Part shown: positions 9,429-18,736 of the stretch, piece by piece
How positions within the stretch are numbered: the first letter of the stretch is position 1
Layout of the letters: the number at the start of each line of letters is the position of its first letter
NCBI GenBank assembly: GCA_036736205.1
Contig: DAINMX010000012.1
Coordinates: 1-55,085, forward strand
Direction of reading: 5' to 3'
DNA from: XYA12-FULL-58-9 sp001798605
GTDB lineage: Bacteria > Myxococcota > XYA12-FULL-58-9
DNA: 55,085 nucleotides
Translations under genes and position numbers: made by a program
The notes under the pieces: generated by a model
What the model was told of the DNA's origin: nothing
The model's database searches: none
The model's input: only the letters and a program-made list of their open reading frames with translations

Positions 9429-9857
9429 TCATACGCAATCCCATTGCGATTGGAAAGGGGCCGGGCGCAAAAATTGAGCGAAACTGCGATCCAAGGTGTT
9501 GAGATGCTCGAGGAGCCCGCTTGCAAGCAAGCGGTTGGACAGGATGATTACTTCAAGCCTGTTGTTGTGCAACTCTAGGTCGCACCGGGCGTTGAGGACT
9601 GAATCGACGAGGCGGACATGCTCATCGCGATGGACGAGCATGGCAGGGTAGTCGTGCAGAACCATCTGTTCTTCTTCCTCAACAAAATGATGCAAGACGT
9701 GGTGCTCCAAAAATGTCAGCATGTGCAGAGCACTTGCGACGCTGTCGCACCCGTCTCGGTTGTTGAGAAGGGCATTCATTCGCCGCAAAAAATCGAAATG
9801 CTCCGAGTCGATGGCGTTGATGCCGGTGGCGAGACTTGCATTCCAACCCATGTTCAT
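9429..9857 (-). CDS. bacteriohemerythrin
   Basis: A 142-residue single-domain hemerythrin, which binds O2 at a carboxylate-bridged di-iron site in a four-helix bundle. All seven expected ligands can be placed: H20, H57 and E61 (in 'HFVEEEEQM'), H76 and H80 (in 'HRDEH'), H118 and D123 (in 'HLNTLD'). GGGAGG lies 7 nt before the ATG. The gene is on the same strand as, and about 50 bp upstream of, the oxygen-sensitive-type activase gene. An O2-buffering or O2-sensing role for that system is plausible but inferred. No fused output domain is present. Confidence 0.9.
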   Translation of the reverse strand: MNMGWNASLATGINAIDSEHFDFLRRMNALLNNRDGCDSVASALHMLTFLEHHVLHHFVEEEEQMVLHDYPAMLVHRDEHVRLVDSVLNARCDLELHNNRLEVIILSNRLLASGLLEHLNTLDRSFAQFLRPAPFQSQWDCV

Positions 9858-10112
9858 AACAACACCTCCCCGCGCTGTGGCGGACTTAAAAAGTTTGCCA
9901 GGCTGTGATGAGCGGCGGCTACACCGCTAAGACCTGGTCGAGGTTAGCAGCTGCGGCACCCATGTCCACAAGTATTGCTCTTACAAACTGGTGTGCACGC
10001 CCCTCTTGTCAAGGCAGCTCGCATTTATCTCGAAGATGAGTCGAGTGTGAGTGAGCCGACGGCCGGTGCGGGCTACCCTTTACCCCAGGGACGCTGCTAA
10101 TCTCCGCTGACG

Positions 10113-11657
10113 ATGCTTCCCATTTCAGTGGCATTGCTCCTTTTCGGCCAAGGCGGCGTGGCCGACGCCGCAGATGCGTCATCAGACACACTGCAATGGA
10201 GCGCCGGTAGCATCGCAGAGCAGATGGAGAGAGATCCTACCATCGTGCCCTTTGGCAAAGGTGCCATATTTGTGCCAGCGATGACCAACCCACTGGATGA
10301 GCCGCCAGTATCCATCTGGCAGGATGACCGGCGTGTTGCACAAGGAACAACAGGCAAGCGCATCATCCTCTCGCCGGGCACATACAATGTCCACATGGGT
10401 TCGGGGACAGTGGATCAGCGTTTCTCCGTGCAGACGTCGGTACGCGAGCTGTTCACCTCTGTTGTTCCGGCAAGCTGGGCGGGTCTCGCGGTCCACATCG
10501 TTGACGAGCAAATGAGCAGCTTGCGTGGATCCTATGAGCTCATTCGTGTCGAGGATCGCGAGTATCTCGGGATTGGCTTTGGGGCCGATGAAGAAGCGGG
10601 GGAGCCGGTGTCAACCTGGATCTTGCGGCCTGGACTGTACAAGATTGTCCGCGTCGGCGAGACCTACAGGGCACGACGGGACTTCTCCACCGTCCGTCTA
10701 ACTTCTGGTCGGCTCACCCATTTTCAATTGGTGCAGGATGCCAGCACCGCCGAATTTAAAGGTGGCGGCGAGATCCCCGAGGAGGAGCTGTTTTTGTTTC
10801 AGCGGGGCACCTTGTGGACGACTCTCATCTTTGGCGGCGACTTGAGCTTGAACTCACGCACGAACGTTGTGGGCAGTCCCGATGGTGAGTCGTACGCTGT
10901 TCGCGCGTTCCTCGACACCAAGCTCAGCGCCGAGATCTTCGACAGTCCGCTCATCCTGCGCCTGCAGATCGAAGAGGGTTGGAACAAGTCTCCGGAGTTG
11001 CCGTGGCAAACCATTCAGGATCGGGCCGATCTCGACGGCCTCTATGTCTATCGCGTCCGCCCTTGGATTGGCCCCTATCTCCGGTTCAGCGGTGAGACCA
11101 ACCTCCTCGAGGGCTGGCAGTATTTCGACGGGCGGCGGGATATCGAGGTTCGGCGCGAAGACGGCACAGTCCGGCGCACTGAAGAGAATCTGGACAAATT
11201 GTTGCTTCGCTCTCCGGTGGGACTCACATCAGTCAAAGAAGGCGTTGGGGTGAACGTCCGTTTTTTCAAGACGGTCTTTGGTGAAGCAACCTTGCGATCC
11301 GGGGTGGGCGCGCGGCACAGGCTAACCCGCGGTTTGCTGGAGCAAACCAGTGGTGATTCTGCGGACCCCTTGTTGTATTTGCGTGTCCCAGACAGTCATC
11401 TCGTTGGCATTGAAGGCACGCTCTTGGGCGTCGTCCGTGTCACCCGCTGGGTCGTTGCCAATGTGGAAATGGACGCGCTGGTTCCCTTCGACGATCTCAA
11501 CCACGTGATTCTCGAAGTTGAGGGTTCCTTGGCGGTCAAGCTCACCCATTTTATCAGCATCAACTACATTCTTCGGTTCTTGCGTGACAAGACTCTTTCT
11601 GAGACGGACCAATTGGAACACGACGTCCGTCTCAGATTCTCGGTAGAGCTATTCTGA
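10113..11657 (+). CDS. outer-membrane barrel protein heading an Mla-type lipid transport operon
   Basis: A 514-residue exported protein. The N-terminus 'MLPISVALLLFGQGGVADA' is a short signal peptide. Residues of about 30-230 form a beta-rich extracytoplasmic region. The remainder alternates amphipathic strands and ends in '...HDVRLRFSVELF', consistent with an outer-membrane barrel. The stop codon overlaps the ATG of the MlaE permease (TGATG at 11655-11659), so the two are translationally coupled. That makes it a candidate outer-membrane partner of the ABC lipid transporter, a place held by MlaA/porin in E. coli, to which it has no visible similarity. No strong ribosome-binding site precedes the ATG, so the exact start is less sure. 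Confidence 0.65.
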   Translation: MLPISVALLLFGQGGVADAADASSDTLQWSAGSIAEQMERDPTIVPFGKGAIFVPAMTNPLDEPPVSIWQDDRRVAQGTTGKRIILSPGTYNVHMGSGTVDQRFSVQTSVRELFTSVVPASWAGLAVHIVDEQMSSLRGSYELIRVEDREYLGIGFGADEEAGEPVSTWILRPGLYKIVRVGETYRARRDFSTVRLTSGRLTHFQLVQDASTAEFKGGGEIPEEELFLFQRGTLWTTLIFGGDLSLNSRTNVVGSPDGESYAVRAFLDTKLSAEIFDSPLILRLQIEEGWNKSPELPWQTIQDRADLDGLYVYRVRPWIGPYLRFSGETNLLEGWQYFDGRRDIEVRREDGTVRRTEENLDKLLLRSPVGLTSVKEGVGVNVRFFKTVFGEATLRSGVGARHRLTRGLLEQTSGDSADPLLYLRVPDSHLVGIEGTLLGVVRVTRWVVANVEMDALVPFDDLNHVILEVEGSLAVKLTHFISINYILRFLRDKTLSETDQLEHDVRLRFSVELF

Positions 11658-12718
11658 TGCAGCCGCCTGAGGGAAAATTGATTCGTGCGCACGTGGCGGG
11701 CATCGCGAACGAGATAGAGATCCTGTGGCGACGTGGTGGGCCTGTCACTCTCGATCTGTCCGCCATCACATTGGTCGACAGTGCTGGCGCAGCATTGTTG
11801 GCTACGTACTACCGCAGGGCGGTGCGCGAAGGTCGTGCACTCAAGGTCACCGGTGTCCGCCCTGAGGTGGCCAAGACCCTCGATCTGTTTCCCGTGGTCG
11901 AAGGGGATCCACCCAAACCACCACGACCCGGGTTTCTCGAGCGTATCGGCGAAGGTACGGCGAAAAGCCATGAGGTTCTGCTCCTGTATCTCGCCCTCTG
12001 TGCTGACGTCGCGTGGTTCGGCGTTGTTGGCCTGTTTCGGCCGCCCAAAATCCGTTGGCGCGTCGTTGCCTACGAGATGGCCAACATGGGCTCGCGGGCC
12101 CTCGGTGTGGTTGGCCTCATCGCCTTTCTCGTGGGCGGCACCGTTGCCCTGATGAGCGCGGCGCAATTGCGCCAATTCGGTGCCAACATCTTCATCGTCG
12201 ATCTTATTGGCGTCTCTCTCACGCGTGAGCTCGGTCCTTTGATGGCTGCGATCGTCGTGGCGGGGCGGTCGGGTTCGTCGGTCGCGGCGGAGATCGCGAC
12301 CATGACAATCACCGAAGAGATTGACGCTCTCCGAACCATGGGACTCAACCCCACGCGCTTTTTGGTGTTGCCCAAGGTCATTGCGATCTCGATCACCCAA
12401 CCTCTCATTACGGTGATGGCAGACTTCTTGGGGATTCTCGGCGGATTCATTGTTGCCGTGACCTATCTCGACGTTGGCCTTGAGCCATTCATTGACCGGC
12501 TGCTACAGTCCCTGTTCTTGCGAGATCTGCTCATCGGCATTCTCAAGAGCATCGTTTTTGCTCAGCTCATCGTTACCATTGGTGCCCTTTGTGGCATGCG
12601 CACCCGCGGCGGCGCTGATGCTGTTGGCTTGAGTACGACGACCAGCGTCGTCGCCAGCATTTTTGCTGTGGTCGTTGCGGACGCCTTGTTTAGCCTGATC
12701 TTCTACTTTGGTGGGTGA
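11657..12718 (+). CDS. mlaE: MlaE-family ABC permease with N-terminal STAS domain
   Basis: A membrane permease of the Mla/MCE phospholipid transport system (353 residues). Residues of about 28-82 form a STAS-like domain ('VTLDLSAITLVDSAGAALLA', then 'LKVTGVRPEVAKTLDLF'), which resembles free-standing MlaB and is here fused to the permease. From about residue 95 the MlaE domain follows, with several membrane segments and the family hallmark 'AGRSGSSVAAEIATMTITEE' continuing into 'IDALRTMG'. The gene starts within the stop codon of the barrel gene and is followed directly by the ATPase gene. Fusion of STAS to MlaE is known in several proteobacterial lineages. Confidence 0.9.
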   Translation: MQPPEGKLIRAHVAGIANEIEILWRRGGPVTLDLSAITLVDSAGAALLATYYRRAVREGRALKVTGVRPEVAKTLDLFPVVEGDPPKPPRPGFLERIGEGTAKSHEVLLLYLALCADVAWFGVVGLFRPPKIRWRVVAYEMANMGSRALGVVGLIAFLVGGTVALMSAAQLRQFGANIFIVDLIGVSLTRELGPLMAAIVVAGRSGSSVAAEIATMTITEEIDALRTMGLNPTRFLVLPKVIAISITQPLITVMADFLGILGGFIVAVTYLDVGLEPFIDRLLQSLFLRDLLIGILKSIVFAQLIVTIGALCGMRTRGGADAVGLSTTTSVVASIFAVVVADALFSLIFYFGG

Positions 12719-12721
12719 GTG

Positions 12722-13522
12722 ATGAGACGGCTCACGGTCGAAGTTAAAGATCTGGTGGCGCGCTACGGGGAGCACACGGTCCTCAATGGCGTCAGTATGG
12801 CGGTCGAGCCCGGGGAAGTGCACGTCATCCTCGGTGGATCCGGATGTGGCAAGAGCACGCTGCTCAAGAACATTGTCGGTTTGGAGCAGCCCGCAGACGG
12901 CAGCGTAACGCTTCTGGGGGTTGACCAACAGACGGCCGAAGAATCCGAGTGGGAAGGCACTCTTGCCCGCATTGGTTTGCTGTTTCAAGGAGGGGCGCTC
13001 ATCAACTCCATCACGGTGCACGACAATGTGGCATTGCCGATCCAGGAGCGATCGGGTGATCTCCCTCGTGCTATCATCGATGAGATGGTGCGGATGAAGC
13101 TGGCTCTCGTGGGGCTCGATCATGCGGCGGCTTTAACGCCACCGGAGCTATCGGGTGGCATGAAAAAACGGGCGGCATTGGCGCGTGCCATGGCGTTGGA
13201 CCCGGAGGTGCTCTTTTGCGATGAGCCGAGCGCGGGGTTGGATCCCATTACCGCTGCCGCCCTCGACCGACTCATTCTCGATTTGCGCGATCGCTTTGGC
13301 ATGTCGGTGGTCGTGGTCACCCACGAGCTCGCAAGCATCGAGACCATCGCCGACCAGGTGACCATGCTTGGCAAGGGTGAGGTTCTCGCTGCCGGCAAAC
13401 TTGCCGAGGTTCGTGCACTGGAGGTCCCTGAGGTGCGAGCCTTCTTTGACAGAGTAGGGGACGTTGCATACGGTGAGCGGGCATCAATCTTGCGCAAGCT
13501 CACCGAAAAGGAGAGGCAGTGA
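12722..13522 (+). CDS. mlaF: MlaF-type ABC transporter ATP-binding protein
   Basis: The cytoplasmic ATPase that powers the Mla/MCE transporter, about 266 residues. Walker A 'GGSGCGKST' is near residue 39. Signature 'LSGGMKKRAALARA' has the Lys-Lys-Arg form typical of MlaF rather than generic importers. Walker B plus D-loop is 'VLFCDEPSAGLDP' and the switch His is in 'VVVTHEL'. A GTG at 12719 is one codon upstream of the ATG at 12722. I prefer the ATG because GGTGG lies 6 nt before it. The 3' end overlaps the MlaD start by 4 nt (GTGA). Confidence 0.92.
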   Translation: MRRLTVEVKDLVARYGEHTVLNGVSMAVEPGEVHVILGGSGCGKSTLLKNIVGLEQPADGSVTLLGVDQQTAEESEWEGTLARIGLLFQGGALINSITVHDNVALPIQERSGDLPRAIIDEMVRMKLALVGLDHAAALTPPELSGGMKKRAALARAMALDPEVLFCDEPSAGLDPITAAALDRLILDLRDRFGMSVVVVTHELASIETIADQVTMLGKGEVLAAGKLAEVRALEVPEVRAFFDRVGDVAYGERASILRKLTEKERQ

Positions 13523-14544
13523 ACCTCAACAGGGCACAAAAGGTTCGGCTTGGCGCATTCATGGTGACCGGCACGATGTTGCTCGCGGGAGCGGTGCTGG
13601 TCCTTGCCGGCCTCAAGATTTGGGAAAAGAACGATTTCTACACCGTCCGTTTTACCGAGGAGGTGGGCGGCCTCGAGGTGAGCGCGCCAGTCAAGTACCA
13701 GGGCCTGCGAGTGGGAACTGTCACCGATTTGGTGATTGCCCCCGACGATCCAGCGGTCATCGAGGTAACCCTCAAGCTTAATCCCCGTACGGTTCTCTAC
13801 GAGGGAACCAAGGCCGTGATGGCGCAGAGCGGCTTGACCGGTCTCAAGACCATCAACCTCGCGGCTGGGGATCCCAAGAAGCCTCGCATTCCTCCCGGTG
13901 CCCAACTCGAGGCCGGTGAGTCGTTTATGGGCAGGATCACCGGGCAGGCGGAGGACATCGCCAAAAAGGTAGAGCTTGTCGCCAACCGATTGGCGGACTG
14001 GACCAAAGATGAGAACCGGGAGCGAATCGAAAGTCTCATTGATTCCACCACCGCCCTTGCTCGCGAGCTCGACCGGTTCCTTGAGACCAACCGGGAGCCC
14101 CTCAAGGATGCGCTCGGCGGTGTGGCCAAGGCCGGCGACGCGGTCGCCGGTCTCACTCGAGAAGGCGACCGTTCGCTCAAGACGGTGACCGCGGAGATCA
14201 CCAAGACCCTTGAAGAGACTCGCACCGCCCTGAGAGATCTTAAGCGCCCAGTGAGCAAGATTGATCCCGACGAGCTCGCGGGGGCGGTGACCTCCACGCG
14301 CAAGGCCATGAGCAGTCTCGATGAACGGCTGTCCAGTCAGGATCTGCGTTTGGCCATGGCGGGAATGGTGAAGACTCTCGACGACATGACCACGCTCATC
14401 GAGTCAACGGATCTGACCGTTCGCGCCGGACGCGAGGACTTCATTGCGGCGCTGGCCGACTTGCGTCAGGCGGCGGAGTACGTGCGCGAGTTCAGTCGCA
14501 TCATTGCACAGGACCCATCGACTTTGATTCGTGGCAAGGAGTAG
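13519..14544 (+). CDS. mlaD: MlaD-family MCE-domain lipid-binding protein
   Basis: The periplasmic, inner-membrane-anchored substrate-binding component of the lipid transporter (341 residues). It has one N-terminal membrane anchor (about residues 14-33), a single MCE domain (about 40-118, with 'VGGLEVSAPVKYQGLRVGTV' and 'GLKTINL'), then a long helical/coiled-coil tail of about 200 residues. Single-MCE proteins with long helical tails can form periplasm-spanning tubes, as described for E. coli PqiB and LetB-type assemblies. Whether this one does is inference. It starts with GTG in a 4-nt overlap with the ATPase gene. Confidence 0.9.
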   Translation: MNLNRAQKVRLGAFMVTGTMLLAGAVLVLAGLKIWEKNDFYTVRFTEEVGGLEVSAPVKYQGLRVGTVTDLVIAPDDPAVIEVTLKLNPRTVLYEGTKAVMAQSGLTGLKTINLAAGDPKKPRIPPGAQLEAGESFMGRITGQAEDIAKKVELVANRLADWTKDENRERIESLIDSTTALARELDRFLETNREPLKDALGGVAKAGDAVAGLTREGDRSLKTVTAEITKTLEETRTALRDLKRPVSKIDPDELAGAVTSTRKAMSSLDERLSSQDLRLAMAGMVKTLDDMTTLIESTDLTVRAGREDFIAALADLRQAAEYVREFSRIIAQDPSTLIRGKE

Positions 14545-14547
14545 TCA

Positions 14548-15312
14548 ATGTTCAAGCATCCAGCGCACCAGAGGCTCTTGGCCCGCGTCATGGGTTCCAC
14601 CATGGCTTGCGGTTCCCTCGTAGCTTGTTTTGGCACGTCGGTGCCAGCGCGCAGTTACTATGTTCTGCACGGTGTCAGTGCCTCGGGGATGGTCGAGCAA
14701 CCGATTGCCGGTATGGTCCGCGTTCGCAACCTCGATGCCGACACAGTGTTCGAGAAGTTCCAATACGTGGTGCGGCGCAATCCCTACGAGCTGCAGTATA
14801 ACGAAGATAACGTATGGGCGGTCAAACCCAGTCGTGGCGTTGCCGACGTCGTCGCCAGGGTACTCGGTCAGAGTCATCGTTTTGCCGCCGTGGTACGGGA
14901 GCTCGGCGAGCTACGACCCAACTACATTCTCGGTGGCCAACTCGACGCCATAGAAGTCTATGACAGCGAGGACGAGTGGTTTGCCCACCTGGCCTTGACC
15001 TTGGTTCTCACGGAGTTCGCCACGGGCGAAACATTGCACACCTTCCGCTTTGATGAGCGCCGTCCCTTGTCACAGAGGACATTTGCCCAGGCTACCCGCG
15101 CCATGTCCGAGATGCTGTCCACCGCCATGGATGAGTTCCTTGTCGAGCTCGAACCCCTCGATGTGCCACGGGTCCCGCACAGCGCCGTGCGCGCCCAGCC
15201 AATCGTCGAGTCGACAACGACCGACGATCATGACTCTGAAGCGAAGTCAAAAGATGAGACCGAAGATGCCGAGCCGGCAGACGGAACCATCTTTGTTCCC
15301 GAAAAACGTTGA
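14548..15312 (+). CDS. ABC-type transport auxiliary lipoprotein (PqiC/DUF330-like)
   Basis: A lipoprotein of 254 residues. The signal ends in the lipobox 'LVAC' at about residue 27 ('MACGSLVACFG'). The mature part starts with the 'YYVLHG' strand typical of the ABC_trans_aux (DUF330) family and contains 'NPYELQYNEDNVWAVKPSRG', also a family landmark. The last 60 residues are acidic and low-complexity (DDHDSEAKSKDETEDAEPAD). AAGGAG within the end of the MlaD gene precedes the ATG by 6 nt. As last gene of the operon it probably sits at the outer membrane and helps dock or complete the MCE conduit, as proposed for PqiC. Confidence 0.82.
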   Translation: MFKHPAHQRLLARVMGSTMACGSLVACFGTSVPARSYYVLHGVSASGMVEQPIAGMVRVRNLDADTVFEKFQYVVRRNPYELQYNEDNVWAVKPSRGVADVVARVLGQSHRFAAVVRELGELRPNYILGGQLDAIEVYDSEDEWFAHLALTLVLTEFATGETLHTFRFDERRPLSQRTFAQATRAMSEMLSTAMDEFLVELEPLDVPRVPHSAVRAQPIVESTTTDDHDSEAKSKDETEDAEPADGTIFVPEKR

Positions 15313-15344
15313 GGGAGTGAAGTTGGGCGAAAAGGCCCAGGCGC

Positions 15345-18300
15345 TTACATCTCTGGGACGACGCAGGCACCAGACGTGGTGCTGCACAACGAGCGGTCCC
15401 CTGAATCAGCGCAGTCTTCGTTGAAGGCGCAGGCCGCAGAGGTCAACGCCGAAAGGGTGAGGGTGTAATCGAAGTTGTCACCCGTATCCAAGTAAGAGGT
15501 GTCCACATAGAGGTAATAGGTGCCTGCCTCCAGATACTCAACAGTGGCCACCTCGGTGCCGCCGCTCTGGGCGTCCTCTTCGGCCCCAGCGATGTACACC
15601 GACGGTGGGGTACCCAGAATGATGAGGTCGAGGTCGCCCTCGGGGAAAATTAAGCTCGCCGTAAAGGTCGACGTTCCATCCAAAACCAACGCGTACCACT
15701 CGGTGTCGTTGAAGCAGGCTTGGCCGATGAGGCTACCATCAAACTCGAGTGAATAGGCGTTGCCCAGGGTGTCGTTGTCTTCTTCGGTGGCCTCGGTGCA
15801 CAGGTGCTCGGGGAGGATCCCGCAGAAGGCATTTTCTGTCACAAAGGGGTTGCAGATCCAGCGTTCCTCTCCGAATGAGGTCATCTGGCTACATGGCTCG
15901 TCATTTTCGCAGGTCGGAATGGCGGCGCACGTACCGTCGCTGGTGCAATAGTTTGTGATGGCAGGGGTTCCTGGGGTCTGGGGGCACTCATCCGTCGCGA
16001 TGCAATGGGTGCGGATGATCAGGTCATACTTGTTTGCGCCACTGAAGGCCCAAACACGCACGAAGTAGTCACCCGCAGTCGCGGCGATGAAGGACATGTG
16101 CTCGTCATCGGAGGTCGATCCGCTAGAATCCACGACCGTGCCTGCGGAATCGACGACTTGGGCGTCAATGTCCCCCCAGTCGTCTTTAAACAAAACGTCG
16201 ACAAAAACGATATCGCCTTGAGCCAAGGTGATCTTGAAGTAGTCGTTGTCCTGCGCACAGACGGTGTGATGTCCTTCGTAGGGAACCGAGACCGCCTCTG
16301 TGGCCGCTGCGGCGGTGTCTGCGATGTTGTCGGCAGCACAACCTGCGTCGATACAAACACTCTGGTCGTTGCAGCTCATAAACGGTCCGGGACATTCTTC
16401 GCTGCTTAGGCAATGGGTGCGAACCGAAAGGTCGTACGCGGTGTCCGCGTAGTACCAGGAGCCAACGCCGAGGTAATAGGTTCCGGCTGTCGCGACAGGA
16501 TAGACGAAAGATTCGTAGATGTCCTGGTTGGCGTTCTGCATGTTGTCTGAGGCAGCGACGACGTTCGTCTGCAGGAGCTCCGGATTATTCAACAGGTAGG
16601 CGGCCAGATCGTGGGTACGGGAGTCAAAGCCATCGACGTCGACCCAGAGGATGTCGCCTGCCGCGAGGTCGAAACTAAAGAAGTCGGCATTGTCGAACAG
16701 TGAGCAGGCGTGGCGGGTGGCGTCGTAATCGAGGGTCAACGGGGTCGCGGTGGTCACGTCATGGCTAGCGTCGTCGTCCACGCAGCTGGTTGTATCGTAA
16801 CACGTATCGCCAGTGATGGCGTCGATGGCGTAGTCTTCGTTGCAGACGCACATGGGCGCCGCGGCACCGTAATAGTCCTCTGCGACCGTGCAGTGGGAGT
16901 TGGCCATTTCTACAGTGCAGTCGAGGTCAGCGCACTCTGGGCCGACGCAGAGATCAACTTCGTTGCAATGTGGCCAGAAGGCGTTGCAGTTGTCGTCGGT
17001 GCTGCAGGCCAACTCATCGACCATGAAACCAATCGCGACGTCATAGGCGGCGTTGGCGTGGCCGTAGGGATAAACTTCAAGGTAGTATGTGCCGGCGACG
17101 GTTGCCGTGTGGGTGATGACCTCACGAGTGATGCCATCGCTCTGATACTCTGCGGAGTGAGTGATGTAGCCGTCGTTATTGGGAGCGCCGAACAAGACGA
17201 TGTCGAGGTCGGTGGTGGAGATGTCGAAGTTGTCGACAACGATCCAAATCTCATCGTCCACCGCGAGATCAAACTTGTAAAAGTCTGAGCTACCGGAGCA
17301 GATGTGGGCGGTGCCGTCGAAGGGCACGGTGACGGCCTGGGCACCAGCGTAGTCATTGCCGATGGCGTCGTCGGTACAACCGGCGGTGGAAAGGCACTCG
17401 TTCTCGGTGATCGGGTTGATGGCGTACCCATCATTGCAAGGGCAGATTGGAATGGGGCCGTAGTATGGGTGATTGCCTTCTTCGCAATGGGAGTTGGCGG
17501 CAAACTCATCCGCACAGACAACGCCCTCGCACACAGCGCTCGTGCACATGGCGATTTCGTTACAGACAGGGCGGACCGGCGGGCAGTCGCTCACCCCCCC
17601 AGGGCAGGCGGTCTCGACATCGGCTTCGATCTGCAGGTGGTAGTCTTGGTTGGCGGCACCGTACGGCATGACGACAACGTAGTACGATTGGGTTGCTGTT
17701 GCGGTGTAGACGAGTGACTCGTTTGTGATTCCTTCGGATTGATAGTTCTCAGAATAGGCCACGACGTCGTCGGGATTTGGGCCATCGGCCAGATAGAGGT
17801 CGAGGTCGGTGGTGGTCGGCGAGAAGTTGTCCAGTAGGATCCAAAAAGCTTGGCCTGCGGTCAGGTCAATCTGAAAGACGTCCATGAGGCCCGAGCACAT
17901 GTGGTGGATGCCGTCATAGGGGAAGCTGATGGGGGTGGCGGTGGCAACATCGTGACCGACGTTGTCGTCAACGCAACCGGTGGTCGGTACACATGTGTCC
18001 CCTGCGATGGGATCGATGGCAAAGCCGTCATTGCAGGGACAATAGGATTCCGCGTCGTACACTTCGCAGTGGGAGTTTGCGGCGAACTCGGTGATGCAGT
18101 CGACGCCATCGCACTCGGTGCCCACGCACATGCCGATCTCATTGCAGACCGGAGTTGGCTCGGCACAGGCGTTGGCACCGCCGCAAAGCGTGTCGGCTTG
18201 GCAGTAACCGGTGATGATGTTGCACACGGGTAGGGTGCCTGAACAATCGTCGTTGGACTTGCAATCTGCCACGCACGACCCCGTGGCGAGGTTGCAGATG

Positions 18301-18518
18301 GGTGCATCAGGATTGGTGCAGTCGGTGCCGAATTGGCAGGCCCCGCCATCCTCACAGACACCCGTTGCAACATTGCAGATCGGTTTGGCACCGCTGCAAT
18401 TGTCGTTGGAAGTGCATTTGGATTGGGGATTGGGGTTGGGTTTTGGTTCGTCTTCGTCGCATGCAGCGAAGGCACCAAGTGCCAATGTGAGTGCTACGGT
18501 CTTGATTGTTATTCTCAT
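15345..18518 (-). CDS. large secreted lipoprotein with PPC-like domains and Cys-rich modules
   Basis: A 1057-residue surface or periplasmic protein. I use the Met at 18518, which gives 'MRITIKTVALTLALGAFAAC' with a proper lipobox (AFAAC). Longer starts add residues without an export signal. About 130 residues of short Cys modules follow (pattern C-x-x-N-D-D-C-S-G-x-x-P-x-C-N-x-x-x-G-x-C, several copies). Five beta-rich PPC-like (bacterial pre-peptidase C-terminal) domains follow, recognisable by 'YDGIHHMCSG' openings and '[DE]YYVVVMPYG'-type ends. The first ones alternate with Cys-rich 'ANSHCEVYD...CPCNDGFAI' modules. No protease domain is present, although PPC domains often accompany one. 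Adhesion or surface display is inferred. A 12-bp tandem repeat lies 90 bp upstream. Confidence 0.78.
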   Translation of the reverse strand: MRITIKTVALTLALGAFAACDEDEPKPNPNPQSKCTSNDNCSGAKPICNVATGVCEDGGACQFGTDCTNPDAPICNLATGSCVADCKSNDDCSGTLPVCNIITGYCQADTLCGGANACAEPTPVCNEIGMCVGTECDGVDCITEFAANSHCEVYDAESYCPCNDGFAIDPIAGDTCVPTTGCVDDNVGHDVATATPISFPYDGIHHMCSGLMDVFQIDLTAGQAFWILLDNFSPTTTDLDLYLADGPNPDDVVAYSENYQSEGITNESLVYTATATQSYYVVVMPYGAANQDYHLQIEADVETACPGGVSDCPPVRPVCNEIAMCTSAVCEGVVCADEFAANSHCEEGNHPYYGPIPICPCNDGYAINPITENECLSTAGCTDDAIGNDYAGAQAVTVPFDGTAHICSGSSDFYKFDLAVDDEIWIVVDNFDISTTDLDIVLFGAPNNDGYITHSAEYQSDGITREVITHTATVAGTYYLEVYPYGHANAAYDVAIGFMVDELACSTDDNCNAFWPHCNEVDLCVGPECADLDCTVEMANSHCTVAEDYYGAAAPMCVCNEDYAIDAITGDTCYDTTSCVDDDASHDVTTATPLTLDYDATRHACSLFDNADFFSFDLAAGDILWVDVDGFDSRTHDLAAYLLNNPELLQTNVVAASDNMQNANQDIYESFVYPVATAGTYYLGVGSWYYADTAYDLSVRTHCLSSEECPGPFMSCNDQSVCIDAGCAADNIADTAAAATEAVSVPYEGHHTVCAQDNDYFKITLAQGDIVFVDVLFKDDWGDIDAQVVDSAGTVVDSSGSTSDDEHMSFIAATAGDYFVRVWAFSGANKYDLIIRTHCIATDECPQTPGTPAITNYCTSDGTCAAIPTCENDEPCSQMTSFGEERWICNPFVTENAFCGILPEHLCTEATEEDNDTLGNAYSLEFDGSLIGQACFNDTEWYALVLDGTSTFTASLIFPEGDLDLIILGTPPSVYIAGAEEDAQSGGTEVATVEYLEAGTYYLYVDTSYLDTGDNFDYTLTLSALTSAACAFNEDCADSGDRSLCSTTSGACVVPEM

Positions 18519-18607
18519 GGGCTCACTCTTTTTGGGCATACCTGCCAATTGTGAAAAGAACGTTTCCGCTTGTCGCCGGCCATATGACACCGGAACCCAT
18601 TCGTCAA

Positions 18608-18646
18608 GGCGGATTTCCTGGCGGATTTCCTGGCGGATTTCCTGGC
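18608..18646. repeat. 12-bp tandem repeat (GGCGGATTTCCT), 3.25 copies
   Basis: Three perfect copies at 18608-18619, 18620-18631 and 18632-18643, then GGC. It lies in the 303-bp non-coding region between the divergent PPC lipoprotein gene (start 18518) and dnaG (start 18822). The rest of that region holds the putative dnaG promoter and nothing else I recognise. Confidence 0.9.
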
Positions 18647-18736
18647 CCGCGCTTCATTCTCGCCGCCGCTATTGTTTATTCACGCCGCCGCCGTGACCGA
18701 CCTGGAAATGTTGACAAGTATTATTGCTCGCGCTCC

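Noticed and set aside
11564..12400. 278-codon minus-strand frame opposite mlaE
   Set aside because: Antisense shadow; charged, motif-free sequence against a clearly conserved MlaE gene.
15313..15344. Terminator between the lipoprotein and PPC genes (TGGGC/GCCCA hairpin)
   Set aside because: Only 5 bp of stem and no T-tract on either strand.
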